A stretch of 64,000 nt of DNA, taken from Mycoplasmopsis phocirhinis (GTDB taxonomy: Bacteria > Bacillota_I > Bacilli_A > Mycoplasmatales > Metamycoplasmataceae). The position numbers and the translations under genes are program-made. This document shows, piece by piece, positions 42,677 through 51,884 of the stretch. The stretch's first letter is position 1, and each line of letters opens with the position of its first letter. The stretch is taken from NCBI RefSeq assembly GCF_004216495.1, contig NZ_CP034841.1:1-64000 (forward strand). Reading direction: 5' to 3'. Below the pieces are notes generated by a model. The model was not told the DNA's origin and did no database searches. It was given only the letters and a program-made list of their open reading frames with translations.

Positions 42677-42702
42677 AACTAAATTTTTTTAGTTCTTTTT
42701 TT
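42677..42702 (+). promoter_or_regulatory. terminator-like hairpin in the YitT leader
   Basis: AACTAAA-TTTT-TTTAGTT followed by C and seven T residues, between the -10 box and AGAAAGGGGATAC before the ATG. It could stop transcription in the leader. Confidence 0.5.
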
Positions 42703-42727
42703 ATACAAATAAACAGAAAGGGGATAC

Positions 42728-44167
42728 ATGAATAGAAAAAATTCTCAATCTCAAAACCGTTTAGATAAAAACAATAAAAACGATTTTGTTTCAAAAGAGA
42801 TTCAATTTGATCCTGCCAGTTTAGATATTTTTACTCAGGAACCAGGCCATGGTGTTAAAAAAACTGTGATGCGCAAAAATACTAAATATAAATACACAAA
42901 ATTATCAAATTTTGTTCTGAAATTATCGAGATTTTATGCGCCAATGCCGATGTGAAAACTAGCTTTAATCACGTCTGGTTTAGCGGTATTATTCGGGATA
43001 ATTGGAGTTTTTTTGGTTAAAAACCCAGGTGTATATAATTTTGGTGCTGCAGCATTCGGGCAAGCAACCGCCAGAATAACTAATGTTTTACTAAAGGACA
43101 ATAAAAATATAACACCTGCAATTTATAATGTAATAGATCACGCTTTATTTTGAATTTTGTATATCATTCTTTCAATACCAATATTTATTTTTGGCTGAAA
43201 AAAAACAGGAAAAATATTTACTTTATTGACAATATTATTTTTAGTTGTTTCAAGTTTAGTTTCTTTTGTTGTGGGTCAAATTCCTGGTTCAGACAAATTA
43301 TATTTAATTGGTAATTTTTCACACAGCGACATACCATTAGAATTAAAAAACCATATTGTTAAATTTTATTGGGCTGGTAAAAACCAAATGTGGTCATTAA
43401 TTCCGTTGCATTGAAATGATGCTGGCAATGTAATTGCTCAAATGATTTTTGGTGTAGTTTATGGATTTTTGCTTGCCTTCTTTTTTGCGGTAATAGCAAT
43501 TATTGGAGGTTCAGCTGGCGTAACAGGCATCATAGGTGAATATATGTCTGTAGTTAAACAGAAAAATTTTGGAACAATAAATGGGTATATTAATTTTGGT
43601 ATTTTAGTTGTAGCGGTGGCTATTGGTTCTTATTTACCTGGAAGTTTGCTAATTAATTCGTTTGCTAAACAAATAGCACCTTCTAATACTGTCAATGATT
43701 GAAATGCTTTTGTTCAAAATATAGAAAATTGAAACAATTTAAATTCATATCAACAAGGTCAAATTATTACAACATTACAATCTTTTAAAGAATTGGCTTG
43801 ATCGCCTTCAATGTATTTATCGCCAAATTTTGTTTCAACATTAATTTCAAATTTTGTCTTTGTTTTTGCTCTTAACAAGTTATTTCCAAGATTTAAAATT
43901 GTGCAATGTAAAGTTTATTCACCACATATGAGTGCTATTAAATCAGCAATTATTGGTGACAAAAAAACAATTAACAGTTTTACAGTTACAGTTGGAGAAG
44001 GCGGCTATTCTGGTTCAAAAACAAAAGTTCTTTCATCAATAACGTTATATAAACAAGTGCCTCGTTTAATCAAAAAAATCCGTGCAGTTGATGAAAACGC
44101 CTTAATTACAGTTTCAAATGTTGCTTCAGTTGATGGAAAATTATATATTCCAGATAGTAAATTTTAA
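42728..44167 (+). CDS. YitT family membrane protein with DUF2179 domain
   Basis: 479 residues. N-terminal cytosolic region of about 80 residues, then six or so membrane helices with AVIAIIGGSAGVTGIIGEYM, matching the GG(x)TGxxxI motif of YitT proteins. The C-terminal soluble domain FTVTVGEGGYSGSKTKVLSS continues to DENALITVSNV, as in DUF2179. It is longer than typical YitT (about 290 residues) because of the N-terminal part and a loop near residues 320-360. Function of the family is unclear; a transporter is likely. Shine-Dalgarno AAAGGGG. Confidence 0.85.
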
Positions 44168-44193
44168 TAAAGTTGAATTCAACTTTATTTTTT
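44167..44193 (+). terminator. terminator of the YitT-type gene
   Basis: Palindrome AATAAAGTTGAA / TTCAACTTTATT followed by TTTTTT. Confidence 0.8.
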
Positions 44194-44255
44194 TATACTA
44201 ATTAAAATAATTTGATTTTGTCGTTTAATTACAATATCAAATAAACACTTTAAAT

Positions 44256-44261
44256 TATAAT
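44256..44261 (+). promoter_or_regulatory. -10 box, leaderless hydrolase gene
   Basis: TATAAT with six bases (TGAGTA) to the ATG at 44268; no ribosome binding site. Confidence 0.72.
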
Positions 44262-44267
44262 TGAGTA

Positions 44268-45140
44268 ATGAAATTTAATTATATAGATTTTGATAACGAA
44301 CATATTCCAATCTATACCGATGATCGCAAAAGTGATACCACATTATTTTTTTTACATGGAATTAATTCAAGTAGCGATTTTTGTACTAAATTAATTGATT
44401 TACCGCATAAATATAATACAGTGGCGATTAATTTTCCAGGAAGCAAATATATTCAAAGCGAAAACATAGAAAATAAAATTAAGTTAAATAAATGGTATGA
44501 ATACGCTAATGAAGTTATTCAACAAATAAAAACAAAACATATTTACATTTTGGCTCACTCTATGTCTGGTTTTATTGGTGCTAAATTAGCTAATCACCCT
44601 CGAGTTAAAAAAGTTATTTTGCTTTCTGCTATAAATCCTTTAATGATTAAATCTCAATCATATTCGATGTTAAAAAATTTATTAAATAATAATGTTAAAT
44701 CTGGAGATCTATGAACAAAAATATTGAGTATGGGTTTAAAATTCAGTTCTTTTGGTCGTAATATTTTAAATATTAACGAAAAATGAGTACCTATAATTAA
44801 AGAAAACTTATTAGACACATCATTTTTAGAAAAATTACACAATTTATACTCATCTGCTAAAGACAAACTTATTTTTATTATTGGCGAAAACGACACAATT
44901 GTTGACTCAAAATGATTTATAGAGTATGCTAAAAGCATAGATGCACCACATTTTATTATTGGCCTAAATCATTCGCCATTGTACACTGACCCACAAGGTA
45001 TTAATCATTTTTTAAATATTCTTTTTAAACCTAAAAAGAGAATGCCATACACAAAATTTATTGATTTTAGCAAAAATGTAATGGATGTTTTAATTGAATA
45101 TGAAGAGCATAGTTTTGAAGATATTTTTAAAGCTGAATAA
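44268..45140 (+). CDS. alpha/beta hydrolase
   Basis: 290 residues with alpha/beta-hydrolase fold: FFLHGINSSSDF (oxyanion loop), ILAHSMSGFIG with the nucleophile Ser near residue 99 (AHSMS rather than GHSMG), the acid near IIGENDTIVDS and the late His in GLNHSPLYTDP. It probably acts on lipid or acyl esters. Related to those at 3872 and 47687. The mRNA seems leaderless. Two or three TGA codons encode Trp. The next gene follows after 26 bases. Confidence 0.85.
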
Positions 45141-45166
45141 TTATATATATATAGAAAAGAGGAAAA

Positions 45167-46060
45167 ATGGATTATACAAGTTTCGAACTTAAATTAAAAA
45201 GTATATTTAGCACACATAGTGGGCCAAAATTGTTATTAAAATTAATTAATTCACCTTATAGATTTAATTCAAATTTGCACCCATTTAATGTATTAACTAA
45301 AATTGAACAATCATTTCTAAAAACTCAAGAAAACAGTTATTATAAATTTATTTTAAATTGTGCTGAAGAAATTTTTTATTCATCATTAAACGATATCGAA
45401 CACATAAATAATAGTTTTAAACTTGATTATGTTTTAAATGATGATGAAATCGATAATCAAACCAATTATGACAAAAGCGAAATAGTAAAATTTAGATCTT
45501 CAATTGCTTTTCAAGATAAACAAAAACAAGAAATAACGTTATTGTTTGCGAAAAAACGAGATATTTTTTCAGTCAAAAAAACCGACGAATTCACTGAACA
45601 AATTTTATTAAGAGTTCGAGCACTACACCAAGCTTTTCCTGAATGAAAAATCAAGTATATTGTTTGATTTATTGACCCTCTTTACACAAATTCACAGGAA
45701 TTTTTTGATAATTTTGTAAAACAACATAACAGCGAAAATATTGAAATTTTATTTAAATATGGTGTTGATTTGTTTGTTGATTATAAACTAGAGAAAAAAT
45801 GAGAAGAGGTTCAACAAAACATAGATATTTTTAAGAAAAAAAATGAGGATTATTTCTTAAAAATGCCTAACTTATCGACTGACAAAATTACTCTTGAATT
45901 TATGGTAAATATGAGTAATAATACTTGAGAAAAATTAAATTCGAATAATTTAGATATGGTCCAATTAAGAAAAATTATTTTTGATGACGAAAATGAAAAT
46001 AGTAATTTTAAAAAAGCAGCTCGTTTAAGATTAGAAGTTTTGAATGATAATATTTCCTAA
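45167..46060 (+). CDS. HpyAIV-like restriction endonuclease homologue, probably inactive
   Basis: 297 residues. The layout recalls, from memory of the family, the type II enzymes of the HpyAIV group: NSPYRFNSNLHPFNVLTKIE with KTQEN, an AEEIF helix, then LLFAKKRDIFSVKK (residues 125-138), where the family has an EQK-type catalytic core, and WKIKYIVWFIDP. The Lys is kept (K129) but the Glu two residues before it is Phe127, and no convincing metal-binding Asp is seen. No methyltransferase gene adjoins. It may be a repurposed or decaying enzyme. ATG follows AGAGGAAAA. TGA is Trp. Confidence 0.6.
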
Positions 46061-46117
46061 CTTAATTTCTATTTTAAAATATATATAGTAATATTTAAAT
46101 GTACATTGGAGTTAGAG

Positions 46118-46915
46118 ATGTTAAGAAAAGGTTTAAGAGAAAATAATTATTTAAATTCTAAACCAAATAATCAAAAAATTGAGGCTTATTGTAATTATTT
46201 AATTAAGTGATTACAATCACGTGTAAAAAAAGCAATGGCAAATGGCTTAATTGTTGGAGTTAGTGGTGGAATAGATTCGGCTTTAGTTTCGGCATTGGCA
46301 AAAAAAGCGTTTCCTAAAAACACTCTTGGCGTTGTAATGCCAATTGATTCAATGGAATTAGATTTAAAAGACATTCAAGAGCTTGTAAATAATATTGATT
46401 TAGAAATTTTAACAATTGATTTAAAATCCACATTTGAAGCAATTAAATTTGCTACAAATATTACAAATTCAATGTCGATTAGTAATATTAAACCTAGATT
46501 AAGGATGACAACTTTATATGCTTTGGCCCAACAAAAAAATTATTTAGTTGTTGGCACAGATAATGAAGATGAAATTTATATTGGTTATTTCACAAAATAT
46601 GGAGATGGAGGTGTAGATATTTTACCTATTTCTAGATTATTAAAAAATGAAGTGCAATTAATGGCTAGTTTTTTAAATGTTCCAGATTCAATTATCAATA
46701 AAAAACCATCCGCAGGTTTATGAGTTGGTCAAAATGACGAAGATGAACTTGGATTTTCATATAATGAATTAGATAACTATCTAAATAATAATTTAGATCT
46801 TGTTAGCAATGATGCGCTAATAAAAATTAAAAAATTACATAATTTAACTCACCACAAACGTCAAAAACCTTATCAACCAAAAACAATAGAACAATATTTT
46901 AAAAAGGAGAATTAA
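46118..46915 (+). CDS. nadE: NAD synthetase (ammonia-dependent)
   Basis: 265-residue enzyme converting deamido-NAD, ATP and ammonia to NAD. PP-loop GVSGGIDSALVSAL, then RLRMTTLYALAQ, VVGTDNEDEIYIGYFTKYGDGG and the PSAGLWVGQNDEDELGFSY motif. No glutaminase domain, so it uses ammonia. ATG lies seven bases after TTGGAG. yebC begins one base after its stop. Confidence 0.95.
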
Positions 46916-46916
46916 T

Positions 46917-47648
46917 ATGGCAGGACACTCACATTCAGCTAATATCGCACATCGTAAAGGAGCACAAGATGCTGCAAGAGGTAAAATTTTTCAAAAATTA
47001 TTTAAAGAAATTTATGTTGTAGCAACAGGAGCGGGTGGACCAGATCCCGACACAAATCCAGCTTTAAAATTAGCGATTTCAAAGGCAAAAGCCAAAAATA
47101 TGCCTAAAGCTAATATTGAAAGAGCTTTAGCTAAAGCAAAAGGCGAAGCAAAAGATGGTGCTAATTTTATTGAAACATTATTTAATGCAACAATTACTGG
47201 TGGAGCAACATTTTTAATTAAAACATTAAGCGATAATCTAAACCGCACTAAATCATCAATGACAGCATATTTTAATCGCCAAAATGCAACATTAGGCAAA
47301 ACCGGTCAAGTTCCATTTCAATTTGACTTATTAGGAATTATTGAAGTTTCTAAAGATTTAATTGATGAAGATACATTGACTTTAACTTCTTTAGAACACG
47401 GAGCAAACGATATTATTTCTAATGAAAAAAGTTATTTAATTTCTACTTCTCCCGACTCATTTAGTGATGTTAAAAACGCAATTGAAAATCAATTAGGCAT
47501 TAGTGAATTTTTACAATGTGAAGTCACATACATTCCTAATTCAACTGTTGAATTTGATGTTGAAAAGACTGAAAAAATTAAAGAATTTATAGCCAAACTT
47601 GAAGATGACGATGATGTTCAAGAAGTGTTTCACAATATTGAACTATAA
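46917..47648 (+). CDS. yebC: YebC/PmpR family regulatory or translation factor
   Basis: 243 residues; begins MAGHSHSANIAHRKGAQDAA RGKIF, the hallmark of the family (usually GHSKWANIKHRK), followed by NPALKLAISKAKAKNMPKAN and an EGYGPG-equivalent region that is altered here (FIETLFNATITGGATF). Members act as DNA-binding regulators, and some help ribosomes at polyproline stretches. SD AAGGAGAAT lies in the nadE end. Confidence 0.92.
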   Translation: MAGHSHSANIAHRKGAQDAARGKIFQKLFKEIYVVATGAGGPDPDTNPALKLAISKAKAKNMPKANIERALAKAKGEAKDGANFIETLFNATITGGATFLIKTLSDNLNRTKSSMTAYFNRQNATLGKTGQVPFQFDLLGIIEVSKDLIDEDTLTLTSLEHGANDIISNEKSYLISTSPDSFSDVKNAIENQLGISEFLQCEVTYIPNSTVEFDVEKTEKIKEFIAKLEDDDDVQEVFHNIEL

Positions 47649-47688
47649 TTTAAAAACGTGTCCATTGTTATGAACACGTTTTTAAATT
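47647..47688. terminator. bidirectional terminator
   Basis: Perfect 15-base-pair hairpin AATTTAAAAACGTGT / ACACGTTTTTAAATT between convergent yebC and the hydrolase gene. Confidence 0.85.
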
Positions 47689-48481
47689 AATTTAGCAAAA
47701 ATGGTTCTAAAATTGAAATAAAATTCTCCCAATTTTCTTCAAACATCATATGACCTGTTTTTGGAATAAATGTTGTTTGAACGTATTTAACGTGTTCGTT
47801 AAAATAATTTAGACAATTATCTCTATCTATAACGGCATCTTTTTCTCCTAAAATTAATAATGTAGGAACTGTTATACTTTTTAAACCCAATTCAATATCT
47901 TCGTGTAGTTTTAAAACCGGAAGCGAATTGCCTAATTCAACAACATCGCTATTATTAAAATCATCAGCATTAAACGTTGCTTTAGTTAGACGCATTCATT
48001 TTTCATCGTTTGTGAATTTTGAAATATCAAAATATAAACCTTGTAAAAAATTTAAAAATTCATCAAATGTTTTTGGGAAATAAGTTTGTTTGTATGTTTC
48101 GGCAGTGGCTAATGAAGTTTTATTCATTGGTGCGATATAAACCATTTTTTTGAATAAATGTGGCTTTAATTTATAGGCTAATGATATTGTGCCACCACCC
48201 ATTGAATGACCGATTAAAGTAACATTTTTTAAATCATTTTGTTCTACAAATTCTACTAATAATTGTGCATATTGATACACATTTAATTTATGATTTTTTT
48301 TGGCTTTTACTTTGCTATTTCCCGGAAATTGAATAGCATAATAATTAGATTTAGTTCAATATTTTTCAAATATTTTAAAAGCATTTGGATTTGAATTAAA
48401 ACCATGTACAAAAATTATATTTTCGTTTGGGTTGTGATTATCTTTAAAAACATAAGGATAATCATAAATAATTTGTTTCAT
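47687..48481 (-). CDS. alpha/beta hydrolase
   Basis: 264 residues: IIFVHGFNSNPNAF (oxyanion), LIGHSMGGGTIS with the classical nucleophile elbow GHSMGG near residue 96, acid in LILGEKDAVIDRD, and His in PKTGHMMFEENW. Looks fully active; substrate unknown. Start ATG follows GGAGAAAA. Third member of the hydrolase set in this window. Confidence 0.88.
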
Positions 48482-48521
48482 TTTTCTCCATTTTAAAATT
48501 TATATAATTATTTTGAATCTT

Positions 48522-48530
48522 TGATATAAT
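48522..48530 (+). promoter_or_regulatory. extended -10 promoter of a candidate small RNA
   Basis: TGA-TATAAT on the plus strand, in a gap between two minus-strand genes, pointing to the RNA at 48537-48590. Confidence 0.6.
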
Positions 48531-48536
48531 GATATT

Positions 48537-48590
48537 GCGATGAGTCGCATTGAAAACTTTTTTACCTACCGCCTTAACCGGCGTTTTTTT
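48537..48590 (+). ncRNA. candidate small RNA with own promoter and terminator
   Basis: About 55 bases. The first hairpin is TGCGA-TGAG-TCGCA (48536-48549), then an A/T-rich single-stranded stretch. A terminator-like stem CGCC-TTAACC-GGCG (48570-48583) follows, with seven T residues. The GC content of the two stems is far above the surrounding DNA. An ATG at 48540 opens 18 codons (MSRIENFFTYRLNRRFFI), but CGC and CGG codons are rare here, so RNA is the better reading. No known RNA family is recognised. Confidence 0.5.
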
Positions 48591-48607
48591 ATTTAAAAAA
48601 TAATTAG

Positions 48608-49342
48608 TTATTTTTGTGTTAATTTAAGATTTCAAATTTTTTCAATAAGATCAGTATCCATTTTGTAACTTGAAGCAGATTTTATAGTTGCGTGAGTGTA
48701 ACTAAAACCAGTTTTATCAGGTGTAATTGATTGAAAATATTTTAAAATTTCGTTGTTATATTTGATAATTTCATTTTTCAATTTATCAATATCATATTTA
48801 TTTTCAAAAACTCGATTTAATTTTGGTTTGATTTTGGTTTGATTTACTTTATGTCCAATTGCGAGTGAAACTACTGGAAATGCTTGTCCTTGAATATTTA
48901 AATGTTTGATTAGCGGTTCAACCATCATTCTCGTTAAACCTAAAAACAAAGTGTCTAAACCTAAATTTACTGCTATATCCTGTGCCATAGTTGCTTGAAT
49001 AAAAGCATCTCCAACAGCTACTGTATATGATTCGCTAGAATTGTGATTATATTCATAATCAGGAAATTCATTTTTTGCTTCAATCATTCTATTAAAATCA
49101 GCTAAAAAAACTAATAATAAGTTTGCTGTTTTTAAAGCCCCCGTGAATTTATTCACTTTGCTTAATTCATTCAAAATTTGACGATCTTTAACAACAATGA
49201 CACTTGATGAGTGTCAATTAGAAGAAGTTGGAGCAGAATTAATCACATTTATTATTTTTTTATATTCTTCTTCAGTTACAGTTTTATTAACATCGAATTC
49301 TCGAACACTATATCTATTCATTATTTTTTGATAAAAATCCAT
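48608..49342 (-). CDS. nitroreductase family protein
   Basis: 244-residue FMN-dependent oxidoreductase. The N-terminal NRYSVREFD with PTSSNWHS is the phosphate- and flavin-binding pattern; AVGDAFIQATMAQDIAVNLG and VVSLAIGHK follow as in NfsA/NfsB-type enzymes. Physiological substrate unknown; redox balancing is likely. SD ACGAGGT precedes the ATG. One TGA near the C-terminus is Trp. Confidence 0.9.
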
Positions 49343-49394
49343 AAATACCTCGTTTTTTGTTTATTTAGTAATTATTTACTTAATTACAAAATAA

Positions 49395-50012
49395 TTATAT
49401 TTTGTTATTGGTGAAAAATAATAAACTATTGATTACATTTTTATATGATTTACGATGTTCCGGGCAAACTCCATATCTTTTTATCAATTCATTATGCAAC
49501 TTTGTGCAATAGCCTTTGTGCTTTCCAAAGCAAAATTGCGGATATTTAATGTCTAGATTTTGCATATAATTATCACGAAATACTTTGGCTAGTATCGAGG
49601 CTGCTGCTACAGTTAAAGACTGCGAATCGCCTTTTACCAAGTTTAATTGTTCAATATTTATATCGTTAATTGTTTCGTAATCAGTAATTATTAAGTTAGT
49701 AAAATTTAATTCTTCTACAATTTCACGCATTAATTTTCTTGTTGCTTGTTTAGGGTTTAATTTATCTACTTCATCTGAATTGCTTATTTTAATTGAATAT
49801 GCTAATGCATCTCGTTTAATTATGTCAAATGCTTTTTGGCGTTGTTTAGGACTAATTTTTTTTGAATCATCAATTAGATTATTTTTATATTTTTTAGGCA
49901 AAATCACGCCAGCAACTACTATAGGTCCAGCACAAGCACCTCTACCCGCTTCATCTATGCCTAGGATTTTATTTTTATGTAAGTATTTTTTTTCGATATC
50001 TAAATTGTACAT
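49395..50012 (-). CDS. rnhB: ribonuclease HII
   Basis: 205 residues. Removes RNA from RNA-DNA hybrids and misincorporated ribonucleotides. Active-site motifs: GIDEAGRGACAGP (Asp, Glu), ITDYETIND with the third Asp, and SILAKVFRDNYM. SD GGAGAAG before the ATG. No TGA in the gene. Confidence 0.95.
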   Translation of the reverse strand: MYNLDIEKKYLHKNKILGIDEAGRGACAGPIVVAGVILPKKYKNNLIDDSKKISPKQRQKAFDIIKRDALAYSIKISNSDEVDKLNPKQATRKLMREIVEELNFTNLIITDYETINDINIEQLNLVKGDSQSLTVAAASILAKVFRDNYMQNLDIKYPQFCFGKHKGYCTKLHNELIKRYGVCPEHRKSYKNVINSLLFFTNNKI

Positions 50013-50027
50013 TCTTCTCCATTAAAA

Positions 50028-50047
50028 AATGTGGTATTAACCACATT
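50028..50047 (-). terminator. terminator after the Rho-N-tail membrane protein gene
   Basis: AATGTGG / CCACATT hairpin followed on the minus strand by TTTTTT. Confidence 0.8.
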
Positions 50048-50903
50048 ACTTGTTTTTTTCTAAAATATCATAAATTAAGTTTGCTAATTCTTCTTTATTC
50101 ATATTTTCATAGCCGCTAATGTATAGTTTTTTGGCTATTTCAAATAATTTTTCGGTTGGTAAAGCGATTAATTGGTCAATTTTTTCTTTACGAATAACTT
50201 CTTTTTCTTGTTTTTTTTGCAATATTTGCTCGTCATTTTCAGTTTTATTTGTGTTTTGTGTGTTTTGAGTATTGTTGTTGTCAAAATTTGTTCCAAATAT
50301 TTGAGAAAACATAGATGAAAGTTCTTCGTTTTGCCCCATTTGTTCTTTTAAATTTTGTAGGGCTTTTGCGTTTGTAAAAGCAAAAGCTATAAATCTTGTT
50401 TCTTTGATGAACCCATAATAAAAACTTACTATCATAACATTTATCAAAACATCAATTGTAACTGAAGCTATTTCCAATGGCGAAAGTGCTGTGTTTCGTG
50501 TAAATGATTTGCTAAAAATTCCAAACAACAGTTGTACTACTGAAATAAAAGACATTATTCCATAAAATGTTATTACTCTTTGGCTAATGTGTTCAAAAGA
50601 TTTTTGTTTATAACTTCTGTATACTCCAAGATAATAAGTAACATCTATATATATATTAATCGCAACTAATAAAACACTCAAAAATATAGATGCTGAAGCT
50701 GACGTTGAGGCATTATTTTGATTGTCTTGTAAAATTTGGCGATTAGCAATTACAATGGAAGAATTAATTATTACTTGTGTAATCATAGCAAGTAATATTA
50801 GCGCTATTGAGACACAGGCTCCAATAATAAACAATCTAAATTTTGGTTTTTCTAGAGACCATAACTGATTGGTATCTGTAATTTTTAAATATTCTCTTTT
50901 CAT
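50046..50903 (-). CDS. membrane protein with Rho-N-like C-terminal domain
   Basis: 285 residues with about four membrane helices (residues 25-180), a flexible Asn/Gln-rich linker with NTQNTQNTNK, a charged helix rich in Lys and Glu, and a C-terminal segment LFEIAKKLYISGYENMNKEE followed by LANLIYDIL. The last resembles the Rho N-terminal/SAP-like fold (helix-extended loop-helix) known to bind nucleic acids. No family match for the whole protein. ATG follows AAAAGGAG, which overlaps the end of rluD; the two genes form an operon. Confidence 0.75.
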   Translation of the reverse strand: MKREYLKITDTNQLWSLEKPKFRLFIIGACVSIALILLAMITQVIINSSIVIANRQILQDNQNNASTSASASIFLSVLLVAINIYIDVTYYLGVYRSYKQKSFEHISQRVITFYGIMSFISVVQLLFGIFSKSFTRNTALSPLEIASVTIDVLINVMIVSFYYGFIKETRFIAFAFTNAKALQNLKEQMGQNEELSSMFSQIFGTNFDNNNTQNTQNTNKTENDEQILQKKQEKEVIRKEKIDQLIALPTEKLFEIAKKLYISGYENMNKEELANLIYDILEKNK

Positions 50904-50913
50904 TTTTCTCCTT

Positions 50914-51828
50914 TTAGTCTTTTTTTAATTGTTCAAAATCAAAGTCAGCAACATTAAATTCTTCAGGTACAGGGGCATAAACTTTAATGTGTTTATTTGT
51001 TATAGGATGGTTAAATTCAAGTTTATATGCGTGTAAGCGTTGATTGAAGTTATCTATTTTTTTATTATAAACTGCATCTCCATAAACTGGATGCCCAATA
51101 TATTTTAAATGAACGCGAATTTGGTGAGTTCTTCCGGTTTGTAACTCACAACGAACTAGAGATTTTGGTGTTTTATCAAGATAAAAATGTTTTAATAAAT
51201 ATACCGTAGTTATTGAACTTTTTCCTTCTTTATGAACAGTCATTTTTTTTCGATCGTTAGCATGTCTATTAATTGGCAAATTTATTTTAGTTGTTTGATT
51301 TTGAATTAAACCATCAGCTATTGCTATGTATGAACGATGTATATCGTGATTTTTTAGCATTTCTACTAACTTAATATGTGTTTGATTATTTTTAGCAATA
51401 ATTAACAACCCACTTGTGTCCTTATCAATGCGGTGGACAATACCAGGTCGCAAGAGACCATTTTCATTAGACAATGTTTTAAAATGGTGTAATAACCCAT
51501 TTACTAATGTATCATCGTAGTGTCCCGGAGCTGGATGAACAACCAATGAAGTTGGTTTATTCAATATTACTAAATCCTGGTCTTCATAGACAATATTTAA
51601 ATTCATTGCTGTAGGAACTACATTAGTTATTTTTTCAATTAATTTAGTGATGGTAATATTTCAGCCTGGTTGGACTATATATTTAGGTTTATTGACTGGT
51701 ATTGTATTATTATTCAATAAAACTGCTCCTTGTAAAATTAATTGTTTTACATCATTTCTTGAAAGTTGAGAATTATCGGAGATATACTTATCAATTCTTT
51801 CTTTATAATTTACTTCTAGTTTTATCAT
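50914..51828 (-). CDS. rluD: pseudouridine synthase, RluD/RluA family
   Basis: 304-residue enzyme modifying uridines of 23S rRNA. N-terminal S4 domain (RIDKYISDNSQLSRNDVKQL, about 1-75), then the catalytic core VYEDQDLVILNKPTSLVVHP, GIVHRIDKDTSGLLIIAK with the catalytic Asp in HRIDKDTSG, and QTGRTHQIRVHL. The name RluD is by general similarity; other members are possible. ATG at 51828 has TATAAT six bases upstream and no ribosome binding site. One TGA is Trp. Confidence 0.9.
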
Positions 51829-51834
51829 ATGATT

Positions 51835-51840
51835 ATTATA
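51835..51840 (-). promoter_or_regulatory. -10 box, leaderless rluD
   Basis: TATAAT on the minus strand, six bases before the ATG at 51828. Confidence 0.72.
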
Positions 51841-51884
51841 TATTAATTATTATATTGATTCAAATTGTTAGAAATGATTAATAC

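Noticed and set aside
48540-48596. 18-codon peptide as a real gene
   Set aside because: No ribosome site, and the CGC/CGG codons are unlike the rest of the window; better explained as RNA structure. Kept only as a note in the small RNA entry.
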